From: Maylandia zebra
Taxonomy: Eukaryota > Chordata > Actinopteri > Cichliformes > Cichlidae
Assembly (NCBI RefSeq): GCF_041146795.1
Contig: NC_135187.1
Coordinates: 36,690,556-36,754,555 of the forward strand
DNA: 64,000 nucleotides
Reading direction: 5' to 3'
A program made the position numbers and the translations under genes. The notes under the pieces are model-generated. The model ran no database searches and was not told where the DNA came from. It saw only the letters and a list, made by a program, of their open reading frames with translations. Positions 53,240 through 64,000 of this stretch are shown piece after piece (the first letter of the stretch is position 1; every line of letters starts with the position of its first letter).

Positions 53240-53775
53240 ACACCACCTCACACCGACCCGTGAGTGGAAAAGCAGAAACGCATCGGCGGGGCGATGTCGC
53301 AGTCGAACCCCGATGCTACACCGCAACAATGTTCAGCTGCGGGGAACTTTCGGATAAAGGAGTCAGGAAGCTCCTTCGGGCTGTCGAGCTGCTTCTCAGG
53401 CCTCACATTACGACGTCAGAAAGAAACAAACAGAACCCGCCGTTCGCTCAAAGCTTTTCCTCGCATTTTAAAGCTACATCCGTCGACACTGACCCAGCCA
53501 CAGGATGCACACAGTCCTAAACTCTCCTCTGACGATTAAAGGGCGCATTTGTCAGACTAACGCCCTCCGCAACATACACGCGACACACAGTGTTACAATA
53601 TTATGAGCCGTTACACAAATATCTCCTGTTAGATACCTTTCTTTGTGTGTGTGTGTGTGCAAAGCCTACGCGCGTGTCCCTCCGCCGCCTGACTACACTC
53701 GCCGCCGTCAGGTTCACGCGCTACAGTACGGAAACGGGAACTTCCCGCCGACGTCTACAAAATAAAAGCACATTA
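53240..53775 (-). promoter_or_regulatory. ube2e1: ube2e1 CpG-rich promoter region
   Basis: CpG-dense stretch upstream of the coding exons of ube2e1, densest at 53660-53760. On the minus strand an AAAG/GTATCT border at 53638-53639 could be the donor of an untranslated first exon that joins the acceptor before the ATG exon. The transcription start is inferred only. Confidence 0.45.
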
Positions 53776-54589
53776 AACTCATGGGAATAATTGGTCACAC
53801 ACAATGACTGTAGAAAACACACGAAAAGGCATCAGCACAAGAACAAGATAGTGCATATTTATCCTTAAAAGTATAATATCTTATATGACCCTTTCAAAAA
53901 TGATATTAAATTGATACAAAAGTTGTTGTATTGTTAATTATTATAATTTTATTCACACACTTTACAACATACAGTACTGTATAGGTCCATTCTAGTGGGA
54001 CCCCTTAAAGACAAAAACCTTTTTCTGCAGCAAAAGTGCGAAATTCTACAACTACCACTAATAATAATAATAATTTAAAAAAAGAATAATAATAATAATG
54101 GTAATAGTAGTGTAGTAGGTATAGTAGTAGTGGTAGTACTATTTTAATTTTGCAACTCCAAAATGTTGCTTAAACTACACATTGACATTATATTTTTAAT
54201 TTTTACAAATACACAGGGTTCATCTTTTTGCTTGGCCTAAAATGATTGGTACGTGTATTTCAACCCATCATGGGGTGTCAACAGCTGGATTTGCCAATTG
54301 AGATGTGGTGCTTTTATTTTGTAGGTTCTGACAGTGTACTTCCTGGTACTATTGCGAACAATAACAAAAAACAACTTGGCGTTCGCAATGGATCTAAGCG
54401 CGCCTGTGACAGGAAGTGTTCGTCCCGCAGCTGCCACTAGTCGGCGGAGTTTCCATTTTGGCTTTCTGCCAGAAATCTTCTGCGTTATTCGGTGTTTTCA
54501 CGCATGCGTTGGTTTGGATTATGCGCCCAAAGTATTTGGCATAAAACTATTTTGTGGCGTTTACAAAAAGATCCTGTTTTAGGTTTAAA

Positions 54590-54690
54590 TAGACCGATTC
54601 AACACTGGAGAAGCAAGGCTCAGATGGTTTGGACATGTGCAGTGGAGGATGATGGACACACCGGACAAAGGATGCTGTTATGCTTCTGTC
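54590..54690 (+). repeat. RTE-like LINE terminal coding fragment
   Basis: Frame GEARLRWFGHV-like: the bases from 54610 encode EARLRWFGHVQWRMMD, the conserved end of RTE-type fish LINEs. Only about 100 bp remain. Confidence 0.6.
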
Positions 54691-54905
54691 ATGCAGTCAT
54701 AACAGAAGCTGTCTAACATTCATCTGGAAAGAAAGCCATTACCTGTCCATGAACCAGTTTATCACTGCTGCCCTGCACGCGTCTCCACTGTCATGCAGCA
54801 TATTTACTGTTATTATCCACACGTGGATGTTCCACATTTGGATTAGTTATGTACTAACGGAAATGATGTAAGAACCCAAGCACACCTTACTACTGTGCCT
54901 TCAGG

Positions 54906-55353
54906 TAGTAAAGCATATAGTTAGGGCTGGACCAGGTGACCCTGAATCCTCCCGTAGTTATGCTGCAATAGACGTAGGCTGCCGGGGGATTCCCATGATG
55001 CATTGAGTTTTTCCTTTCCAGTCACCTTTCTCACTCACTATGTATTAATAGACCTCTCTGCATTGAATCATATCTGTTATTAACCTCTGTCTCTCTTCCA
55101 CAGCATGTCTTTATCCTGTCTTCCTTCTCTCACCCCAACCAATCACAGCAGATGGCCCCGCCCCTCCCTGAGCCTGGTTCTGCCGGAGGTTTCTTCCTGT
55201 TAAAAGGGAGTTTTTCCTTCCCACTGTCGCCAAAGTGCTTGCTCATAGCGGGTCATATGATTGTTGGGCTTTTCTCTGTATCTATGAAGCGCCTTGAGGC
55301 GACTTCAGTTGTGATTTGGCGCTATATAAATAAAACTGAATTGAATTGAATTA
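54906..55353 (+). repeat. L2-like LINE 3' UTR with complete tail
   Basis: Homologous to 43438-43665 at its start (TAAAGCATATAGTTAGGGCT) and extending through GAGTTTTTCCTTCCCACTGT, TGTGATTTGGCGCTATATAA to a (TTGAA)n-type GAATTGAATTGAATT end. The copy holds only non-coding 3' sequence. It gives the reference tail for the fragments at 19315, 22428 and 41449. Confidence 0.8.
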
Positions 55354-55829
55354 ATAAAACCTGTCTACTGTTAATGTTCAGCCTGAGAACGGCTGCACTG
55401 AGTTCATTTAAAGGACAGTTCATAGCTCCTGTCAGCTGACAACAAAACTTTGGGCTTCACCAAAATTGAGAAGACTGGAAAAATGTTGCCTGGAATGATC
55501 AGTATGCAGATGGTAACACATCAGACCCACTACTAGGTGCACTCGTACTGTGTGAAAAGCATTTTTAAGATTAATTTGAAGATATTTCTACTCAACATAT
55601 TTAAGCCAACAACAGCGTAAATGAACCGTACTGCATCGTTTTCTCCACCTGTAGCATCATTCTAAACTATCGCAAGACTTTCTCTTTTTAAATCCTGAAA
55701 TGATCATCCTGAGCACTTAAGTAAACAAAAACATCCTGCTGAAGGTCTTCAGGGATCTGTAGAGTTGCACGTTCAGACTGTAATTAGTTTGTGGTGACTT
55801 GAGTAAATGATCTTCTTCTGGCTGCTCCT

Positions 55830-56458
55830 TTCAGCGGTCTTCAACCCATCTGTCACTCCTGCCACGCACCTCATCCCCTCTCGCCCTCCTCGTACATCCT
55901 GTCCACACAGACTGCTCTGCCACTCCGGACTTCCTCACACAGCTCCACAGTTCTTCTCTTGGATTCCTGACATCTGTAGTGTTTCTCTGGATGAAGCCTG
56001 ACTGCTGCTCACGGATCGTCACCTCTCGTCTTGACCCCCCTTCATTAATTCTCTCCCACAGCTTCATGGTTATGGTTTGCTAGCTGCACATCACCCTTGT
56101 TCTTGAAAATAAGCACCGGTACAGTTCTTTTCTTTTCTGCAGGCCTCCTCTCACTCCCCGAAACTGTGGGTAGAAAACTCCACTCTGTCTGTCGTAGACA
56201 TCCCCGTACCTGCACAGGTGTGTCACCTGAACCAACCACATTTTCACTGTCGATGCTCTTCACAGCCGCCCTCACTTCCTCCTTACTAATCCTCTGCACA
56301 TCCCGATTCACTAAATGTCCTCCATCCGTGCTCCACTTCTCATTTTCCACCTTCATCGGTCCTCGGAGTGCTCCTTCCATCTTCTCCACACACGTTTCAC
56401 TTGTTAGCACACTTCCGTCTCTATCCAGCCTCACCTGCTGCACGTCCTGCCCCAGCTT
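55830..56458 (-). pseudogene. RTE-like LINE reverse transcriptase fragment
   Basis: Minus-strand frames read DRDGSVLTSETCVEKMEGAL, NRDVQRISKEEVRAAVKSID, VPVLIFKNKGDVQ, then in another frame MKLWERINEGGSRREVTIRE and REELWSCVRKSGVAEQSVW. These are successive RTE (Rex3/BovB-like) RT segments with gaps and at least one frameshift between them. Old, non-functional copy. Confidence 0.8.
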
Positions 56459-56619
56459 GCTCTGTATGGAACGCCAGGACTGCCATAATGAATTAATTAA
56501 ATACACCATTAAATAATTAATTAAATGTGGCAATAATTAATTAAAATTGGAATTAATTAATTAAATAAATAGTTATGACACATGTAATTAATTAATTATT
56601 GACAAATTCAATTAATTAA

Positions 56620-56697
56620 GATAAGATAAGATAAGATAGAACTTTATTAATCCCTCGGGTGGGTTCCTCTGGGAAATTCGATTTCCAAAAAAGCACA

Positions 56698-56765
<68 letters not shown>

Positions 56766-59018
56766 ACACACATATATAAATACAGAGACAAATATAAATA
56801 AAATATACGAAGGGGATAAATAGAATAAATAGGAATAAAAAATAAAAATACAAGTGAATTGCACATTTCAAGTATTGAGTCTATTGCACTGTTGACTATT
56901 TACAAAAGTATTGCACAAGGTATTGTACAGTGAGGTGCAGAGGCACTACAGCTTAGTTGTTCCCCCCTCCTTTGTCCTCCTGTTTCCCCTCCCTCTCCCC
57001 TCCAGAGAGGAGTTAAACAGTCTGATGGCGTGTGGGACAAAGGAGTTTTTAAGTCTGTTAGTTCTTGTCTTGGGGAGAAGCAACCTGTCACTGAACAGAC
57101 TCTTCTGGTTGTTAATGGCCGTGTGCAGAGGATGCCCAGCATTGTCCATAATGTCCATCAGTTTCTTTAGTGTCCTTTTCTCTGCCACTGTCACCAGAGT
57201 GTCCAGCTTCATGCCGACCACAGAGCTAGCCTTCCTGATCAGTTTCTCCAGCCTGCATGAGTCCTTCTTTGCTGTGCTGCTCCCCCAGCACACCACAGCA
57301 TAGAAAAGTACTCCAGCAACCACCGACTGGTAAAACATCCTCAGGAGCTTCCTGCAGATGTTAAAAGACCTCAGCCTCCTGAGGAAGTACAGTCGGCTTT
57401 GGGCTTTTTTATACAGGTGCTCTGTGTTGCATGACCAGTCCAGTTTATTGTCCACCCACAGCCCGAGGTACTTGTACTTGTTGACCACCTCCACCTCCTC
57501 CCCCTCTATCTGAACCGGCAGTGGACCTTCTCTGGACCTCCCGAAGTCCACAACCAGTTCCTTAGTCTTTGAGGTGTTGAGTTGCAGGTGGTTTGTGTGA
57601 CTCCATGCGACAAAGTTCCTCACCAGACTTCTGTACTCCTCTTCCTGATCATCCCAGATACACCCCATGATGGCCGTGTCATCTGCAAACTTCTGAATAT
57701 GGCATAATTCAGAGTTGTAGCAGAAGTCAGAGGTGTACAGGGTGAAGAGAAGAGGGGACAGCACAGTTCCCTGTGGTGCTCCTGTGCTGCTGACCACAGT
57801 GTCAGACGTGATGTCCTTCAGCCTGACGTACTGTGGTCTGTCGGTGAGGTAGTCGGAGATCCAAGCCACCAGGCAGGGGTCCACCTCCATCCTGTTCAGT
57901 TTTTCCTGAAGCATACAGGGCCGGATGGTATTAAAGGCACTGGAAAAGTCAAGAAACAGTATCCTGACCGTGCCTTTTCCCCCATCCAGGTGTGAGTGGG
58001 CTCTGTGTAGGAGGTACAGGATGGCATCCTCCACTCCGACACCCGCCTTGTATGCAAACTGTAGTGGGTCCTGGGCATGTTGTACCTGTGGTCGGAGGAG
58101 GTTGAGGAAGAGCCGCTCTAGAGTCTTCATAAGATGTGACGTCAGTGCCACCGGTCGGAAGTCATTCAGCTCATTGGGCCGGTTCTTTTTGGGGACCGGG
58201 ACGATGCAGGATGTCTTCCATAGGGCGGGCACTCTCCCCAGTCGCAGACTGAGGTTGAAGACTCGTTGTAGCGGCTCCCCAAGTTCAGCAGCACACGCCT
58301 TTAGCATCCTAGGACACACCTTGTCTGGGCCTGCTGCCTTTCTGGGGCGAAGCTTCCTCAGTTGTCTCCTGACCTGATCCACTGTGACACTGGGAGATGT
58401 TTGGGAAGAGGGGAGGGGGGGAGATGTCTTGCTGCTGAGAGAGGGATTGGAGGAGGGGGGTGTCATGGTGTCAGGAAGGGGGGGAAGCGAGGGAGGTAGG
58501 AGAGTGGGGAGAGGACTCTGTAGTGAAGGTGAGGGTGGGGGGGTTGTGGGCTGGTCAAACCTGTTGAAGAAGTTGTTGAGTTCGTTTGCCTTCTCCACAG
58601 TCCCCCCCACTGTGCTTTTCTTGGTGTTGTGGCCTGTGATGGTTTTCACACCATTCCAGACCTCCCTCATATTGTTCCTCTCCAACTTCTGCTCCACCTT
58701 CCTCCTGTAGGTGTCCTTTGCTTCCCTCAGGCAGCATTTCACCTCCCGCTGTGCTGCTTTCATCTCCTCCTTCACTTTGCTCCTGAAAGCCTTCTTCTTC
58801 ATGTTGAGGACAGCTTTGACTTCCTGTGTTACCCACGGTTTGTTATTAGGATAACACCGTACCGTCTTAGCAGGGGCGACCGTGTCCACACAAAAGTTGA
58901 GGTAGTCTGTAAGACAGTGTGTCGCCCCCTCTATGTCCTCACCATGTGGGCTCAGGAGCACATCCCAGTCTGTGGTGTCATAGCAGTCTCTCAGAGCATC
59001 CTCCTTTTCTGGGGTCCT
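56620..59018 (-). mobile_element. Rex1-like LINE, 5'-truncated, reverse transcriptase frame open
   Basis: Minus-strand open frame 56946-58961 (671 codons, open further to about 59018) with no stop. It begins after the endonuclease (NFCVDTVAPAKTVRCYPNNK), has a proline/serine-rich spacer, then the RT: RKAAGPDKVCPRMLKACAAE, FRPVALTSHLMKTLERLFLN, LFLDFSSAFNTIRP, GAPQGTVLSPLLF and the catalytic FADDTAIM, ending with YKYLGLWVDNKLDW and a [12 protein letters not shown]-terminus. A 3' UTR with an (AT)n/(CA)n microsatellite and a TTATCT tail follows. Missing endonuclease and 5' UTR mean it cannot be autonomous. Assignment to Rex1/Babar rather than another L2-related group is by recollection of RT words. 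Confidence 0.85.
56700..56776. repeat. (AT)n microsatellite in the LINE 3' UTR
   Basis: About 55 bp of AT followed by CACACATACACACACAT. It occupies the same place as the longer 15556-15798 tract in the sister LINE copy. Confidence 0.95.
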
Positions 59019-59129
59019 AATTATTTATGTATTTCACATTTTAATTAATTATTGACACATTTAATTAATTCTTTAATGATATATTTATTTATTTCATTTT
59101 GGCAGTCCTGGCGTTCCATAGCTCTGTCT

Positions 59130-59361
59130 GCCTATGAACGTGTTTGTGAATATTCAGAATGAAAGCGCTAAGACGAGAGCCAACATCAGGTCCCCTCCAC
59201 CAAAACTGTGCCATGTAGAGTTTGTGTTGTTCAGCATGGTGATAATCTGCTTATTGCCTCCAACATGTTACACATCCATGTAATCTTATTTGGAGTCGAG
59301 GCTCTTATTTATTCAAAGAACAACGTTGGCCTTTCACTTCTATTGATCACCTACGTTTCAC

Positions 59362-59456
<95 letters not shown>

Positions 59457-60735
59457 GTGCACACCTCTCCTTCACAACATTACATCTGCGGTGCGTGAAT
59501 AATGGGAGGAGGTGGCAAAAAGATCAGCTTGCTGCTTTTTAAAAATACATCCATATTATTATTATTACATACTTATAAAAAGAAACAATGTGCATTTGAC
59601 TGCATAAAGTAACCATCACACTATTTTTCTTATTTATTTTATTTTGTTTTTACTTTTTCTAATATTTCTCTCACTCAGCTTTTCCTTTAGTCCACTGTGC
59701 TGCTGTAACAAGTGAATTTCCCACAGAAACCAAAAGCAGGGCCTCGCGCACAAAGCAAAGCTGGATGTCGCTCTGTCATCAACAAGTGTTTGTGTCTGTA
59801 GTTTACTGCGACGGCTGCGCCTGTAATTCACTGTAATCCAACCCACTGTTCACCCAGTAGATTTATTCAGGTTCCTCCAAACACACTCATTTGAACTGTA
59901 CTTGGCCTATAAAAAGGCATCGTGGGAACTGTTGCAGATACAAATCACAAAATGCTGGAATCACAAATTGAATCACAGTAAGTCAGTCCTCATTTTTAAG
60001 GTGTCCACAGGTAAATATCTTCACTGCACATGAAAGGTTCTTCTTTGAAGATGCTGTCCAAGTCCTCATGCTGGAGACCCGTTCTTGGATGTCTGTCACT
60101 GTGACGGTTTGCTGGAGCCTGCTCAGGGAGGCTGCTGTGGTCTCCTCTCAGCTCTGTTAGCCAATGAGCTTTGCTGTTATGTGTTGCATCCTTCTCCCAT
60201 ATGCTCCGTCTCCAGCCTCAGTGGGCTATTCTCTGTTGTTCCCCTGACACTGAGAGCACAACTTGGATGGTTTACTTGTGCACACGTGCTGTTGTTGAAT
60301 ATCTTGATCTGATCTGCACATAAATATCTTGTTGTGTTCTCTGTAAGTTATTATCTTTGTCTGAGACATTTCATAGCTGTGGAGACAGATGAGGGATGTT
60401 TGATAGTTAAAGGATGGATTTGGACTAGAAGGTTTTATTGCCTGGCAGCTGTGAAACCAAAGGAGAACACTCCATCACTTTGAGCCATGCTTTGTAGCGT
60501 CTATGCAAACCATGGAAACACAAAAGCATTCCACTGTCACACTCAGACCTCTAGCTGTGCAAGCCCCATTCAGCTTTTCATGTCCTTGTTTAAATCCAGG
60601 TAGAGTACTTTCATGATAACACCTGGCCCATAACGTCTACCCCTAAGACCTCAGCATTAATCACAACATCACCTGCGTGCACAGCAGTCACTCTTGAGTA
60701 TGTGAGTTCATCAGGGCTGTTAGTAGTATGAATGC
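59130..60735. other. Intergenic with (GT)n
   Basis: Apart from the GT tract at 59363-59463 I see no gene or recognisable element. Confidence 0.5.
59363..59463. repeat. (GT)n microsatellite
   Basis: About 50 GT units with rare interruptions. Confidence 0.97.
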
Positions 60736-61500
60736 AAAGGTGTCCCACTCAGACCCATTGTCAGCAGCATAAGCCACTTACAATATTTCAAAACACCTTG
60801 CTGCCATCCTGCACCACTTGTGGGGAACACCCCACACCACATCAAGAACTCCACCGACTTCACCGACAAGGTCCAGAAACTTCCCCTGGATCCAGATGAA
60901 ACCATGGTGTCCTTTGATGTAGTCTCTCTCTTCACCTGCATACCCACCACGGAGGCCGTGGAGACTGTCAGAAAACGACTACAAGAAGACAGCTCATTGG
61001 AAGACAGGACCAATTTCACCACGATCAGATCTGCACACTGTTAGACCTCTGCCTCACCACTACATACTTCAAATACAACGAAGGCTTCTACAGACAAAAA
61101 CATGGCTGTGCCATGGGCTCCCCGTGTCACCTATTGTAGCAACCTTTACATGAAGGAAGTGGAAAGGAAGGCTCTTGGTTCTTTCAAAGGAAGAGTACCC
61201 AGCCACTGGTACAGATATGTGGACGACACCTGGGTCAAAATCAAGACACAAGAAGTGGAATCCTTCACTGCGCACATTAACGCTGTGGATAAAAACATCA
61301 AGTTCACCAGGAAGACACAAAGGACGACTGTTTGCCTTTCCTGGACTGCGCTGTGCACATTGAAGAGAACGGAAACTCCCACTAGGTTTAAATCTCTCTC
61401 CACTATTTGACCTTAGAACTGAAGAAGCTTCTCGGATGAGAGGTGAAACGTCCTCAAGCAACTCAAAGTCCAGACACTTTTCTTTCCAAGCTCCTTAGAG
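60736..61500 (+). pseudogene. Penelope-like retroelement fragment (Poseidon-type)
   Basis: Frames read KNSTDFTDKVQKL, DETMVSFDVVSLFTCIP and, after a frame change near 61040, NLYMKEVERKALGSF and HWYRYVDDTWVKIKTQEVES, where YVDD is the reverse transcriptase catalytic box of Penelope-like elements. It jumps near 61390 from the RT to the 3' end, so the GIY-YIG endonuclease is missing. At least two frame breaks. Non-functional. Confidence 0.85.
61411..61470 (+). ncRNA. Hammerhead-ribozyme-like motif of the Penelope element
   Basis: CTGAAGA (61419-61425), a stem-loop AGCTTCTCGGATGAGAGGT, then GAAA (61445-61448) and CGTC (61449-61452). This is the CTGANGA...GAAA...NTH order of a hammerhead core. 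CTTCTC and GAGAGG can form stem II with one G-T pair. Penelope-like elements are known to carry minimal hammerheads. Self-cleavage of this copy is not shown. Confidence 0.6.
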
Positions 61501-62590
61501 TACATAGAGATGATTTGATGATTTGACAGCAGCATGAACCTCAAAGGTGGTTAAATAGTGTTTAAAACAAAATGCTTTTCAGGATTTGTGCTCACAGCTG
61601 CAGACTGAGAAAATATGATTTTAGAACGAATCAAGCTAGAACCTACTGTCAGCATCGAGGCTCTCTGAGAGGACTTTAAAGTCTTTATCAACACAAGGAC
61701 ACAAGGAAGGAAGAATAAAATAAGTAAAATAGTGCCGTCACAAACAAGTCAACACTGCAAATAATAAAAGTGGAAAAGTACAACTAAAGATTTGTTTTGC
61801 TTTTAGTTCTGAATTATGACAAATACATGACAAGTCCACTGTTTTCATCTCGAGTCAGCTGAGTGTCAGAGGAGGACTGCAGAGGGAGCGCAGACGTCAC
61901 TGACCTGACGTGTGGTGGTCGGAGCATCTTCCAAACACGTCACTGGGAACAAGAAAAGAAAGCTCGCCCTGGACTACAGTCTGAAAGTAAATGTGTCAGC
62001 ATGCAGGATTACTTTATTGTTAACCGCGTCTGCACAAACTTAGATGAGGACGTTCCCCTTTAAGTATTTAGCTGTGCTTTTTGCTCTGGAGTTAATTTGT
62101 TGGTGATGAACGGCTGCAGTCACAGTTCGGGGTAAGGAGGTGCTGCTCCGCCTTCACTTGATTCAAACGGCTCGCAGACAGAACATCAGTGACCAGCAGC
62201 ACTGCGGGACGCAGGTCTTTGCCATAAAGGCTGAACGTGCACTCAGTCACGACGCTTTGTGTTGTCGAAATTTTTGTCTAACAGCACAAAGAGGAAGTAA
62301 GACACACGGTTACATAAGTGCACAGCTGTGACCGACTCGGGAACAAACGAGTCTGTACTGCGTGAGCGAGTAGAACGGATCCACGTTACTAGAAAGTGAC
62401 TGAAAACACTGCATCAGATGCCACAATCATGTCTGACCCAGAGGGGAATTACCTCTCACCTTCTAATCATTCAGTCTCTGCGGTGAGCCTCTGACAGCTC
62501 GTTTCTGACAGGAAGTGGTCACAGCGACGAGCACGCGCTGACATCACGCAGTGCTGAATTAAAACAACAGACTGAGAGAAGCTGTGTCAC
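61501..62590. other. Intergenic, 3' of ube2e2
   Basis: No supported feature. Confidence 0.5.
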
Positions 62591-62604
62591 ATGACAGCCA
62601 GTGT

Positions 62605-62610
62605 TTTATT
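62605..62610 (-). terminator. ube2e2: Candidate ube2e2 polyadenylation signal
   Basis: AATAAA on the minus strand about 590 bp past the stop codon. The 3' UTR between (62611-63196) includes a short (TG)n at 63150-63166. Confidence 0.5.
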
Positions 62611-63196
62611 GAGTATTCGATGAGTATGTATGTTCTCACAAGGCATTAAGTGTACAGCAAACTAAGCACTATTGTCATATATGATGATGGGCTCACTCCA
62701 TGCCACAGTTCTGCCTGAACAGAAATATCGGGACTACGTGTCCACTACATGAACACATGTCCTGATGCCATGCACTAATATTGACCATGAGCTGGAAAAC
62801 ACAAACAAAATGAAATGCACTCACTCAGTATGAACATTTTTACATCACATGAAACGGGAGGAATTCATCACACGCGCTTTTAGATAAAGAGAATGACACG
62901 GGTGGCAACAATGTTATAAACAATGCCACAACAATAAGAACAACAACATCAACAGAACAATAACAGTATTAAAGCTTTTCATGACCATATCAACATTCAG
63001 TGTATTGGAAAATACAATCCCAATAGACTCTTTGTATAAAAAAGAAGCTTTTCAAGTCAGCATGGAACAAATAACAGTTTGTATCTCGGGGGTTGGGGGG
63101 GTGGATGACAGGGGCGGGTGTGCTTCCATAGATTCCAGAAGAGAGGAGGTGTGTGTGTGTGTGTGTTGGGGGAGGCGCTGGGGTCCTGGAGCTGCT

Positions 63197-63294
63197 CTAT
63201 GTAGCGTAGCGCTTGGTCCACTGTTTGGCTATCCTGTCGTGCTCAGCTCTGTTAGTCAGGTACTGTGTGGCGATGCTTCCAACCAGAGGGTCAG
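63197..63294 (-). CDS. ube2e2: Ubiquitin-conjugating enzyme E2 E2, last coding exon
   Basis: The exon, bounded by a TATTCCAG acceptor and a TAG stop, encodes [20 protein letters not shown] followed by [11 protein letters not shown], the C-terminus of the UBE2E family. It is the same size (98 bp) and phase as the last exon of ube2e1 at 38844-38941 and nearly the same protein, with LTNRAEH for TTNRPEH. The catalytic core exons lie right of the window. The UBE2E2 symbol rests on synteny, since UBE2E1, E2 and E3 hardly differ here. Confidence 0.85.
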
Positions 63295-64000
63295 CTGGAA
63301 TACAAGAACAAACGGCAGACATGTTTAACCACGTGTTGGCTGTCACATGTTGAAAAGTATGGCAGGTAAATGAATTCTCTGAAACTCATAATATAAAAGA
63401 CTGCACAGCCAGGCTTTAGGCACACTCAGCAGGACAGCTGTGCAAAAGCAAAACTATCTGTGACAGTGATGAGCGGGCGGTCAGCTGCCTCGGTATCCTG
63501 TATGTATTCAGTGTGGGGGAAGGGCTCTGACCAGGTCTCAGCCAGAATTTATTTTTGAAAACCTTCAGACGGGAATCACAACACTTCCTCCTGTCACATT
63601 GTTAGCGTGCTGCATGCAAAAACGTTTGATGCGCTGTGTGTCAGGACATCCTGAATAGGTCCAACAGATCTGTCTTTGGACGGTCAGGTAAGTCAAAATA
63701 AACTGGAACCTTCTAACAGGAATACAGAGGGTTGAATCGCCAGATATCAGCACTGCTCTTAAAAAGCCTGCATCAGTCAGCTGCTTGACTGTAAACGTCA
63801 GACTCTGAGTGGAAGCGAGATATTGCTGGGCACAGATGGGTCGTCTGTGAGAGTGGTGTACAGGACATGTTTACACAAACAGACATAAGGTGCTGTCTAA
63901 CATCTGATTACCTGGCCTGTGGAACCACAGCCTCATCAAAGACCTCGGCTCATTGGAAGGCACAGAAATGTTGTTACAAGCACTGGTAACTCAAACACGT
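63295..64000 (-). other. ube2e2: ube2e2 intron (partial)
   Basis: No exon with the preceding UBE2E sequence ([20 protein letters not shown]) occurs before the right edge. No repeat recognised. Confidence 0.6.

Larger units (their letters stand above)
56465..59120. mobile_element. AT-rich terminal-inverted-repeat element split by a LINE
   Basis: Left end TATGGAACGCCAGGACTGCC and right end its exact complement. Direct repeat GCTCTG on both sides (56459-56464 and 59121-59126). The inner flanks are inverted AATTAATTAAT-rich arms of about 150 and 100 bp. A Rex1-like LINE sits between them at about 56620-59018. Without it the element is about 260 bp, palindromic and non-coding. Family not assigned. 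Confidence 0.75.

Overview
The window is nuclear DNA of a teleost fish. Five vertebrate protein-coding loci can be read as spliced genes with GT-AG introns. The rest is dense fish-type repeats: L2/CR1-like and Rex1-like LINEs, RTE and Penelope fragments, a tRNA-derived SINE, many hAT elements, one BEL/Pao retroelement and long microsatellites. A percomorph, perhaps a cichlid, is my guess from the repeat flavour. The class (teleost) is secure; the species is not.

Gene order is the conserved vertebrate block known from human chromosome 3p24: nr1d2 (minus, last exon beyond the left edge), rpl15 (minus), nkiras1 (plus, head-to-head with rpl15), ube2e1 (minus, with an 11.9-kb repeat-filled intron) and the last coding exon of a second UBE2E gene, taken as ube2e2 (minus). 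nr1d2 is the circadian haem-sensing repressor REV-ERB beta. rpl15 is a 60S ribosomal protein with a 5'TOP promoter. nkiras1 is a kappaB-Ras that restrains NF-kappaB signalling. ube2e1/ube2e2 are class III E2 ubiquitin-conjugating enzymes. They are neighbours by ancestral synteny, not a pathway.

Layout: 1-8.0 kb nr1d2, with a hAT element and a hairpin MITE in intron 2 and a RORE/E-box cluster in intron 1; 8-30.9 kb intergenic, including a four-level nest (fish repeat > SINE > BEL/Pao > LINE fragment) at 10.4-17.5 kb, L2 and Penelope-related fragments and several hAT elements; 30.9-33.6 kb rpl15; 33.57-34.3 kb shared promoter; 34.3-38.2 kb nkiras1; 38.4-53.7 kb ube2e1; 53.8-62.6 kb intergenic with RTE, L2, Rex1-like and Penelope copies; 62.6-64 kb the 3' end of ube2e2.

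I found no wholly new gene system. The most distinctive observations are the RORE plus E-box pair inside nr1d2; an array of ten CACGTG palindromes in a CA-rich tract in ube2e1; Penelope-associated hammerhead-ribozyme-like cores; the four-level nest; a hAT-type element with a palindromic duplication of flanking DNA at one edge; and a nearly unbroken Rex1-like LINE reverse transcriptase frame.
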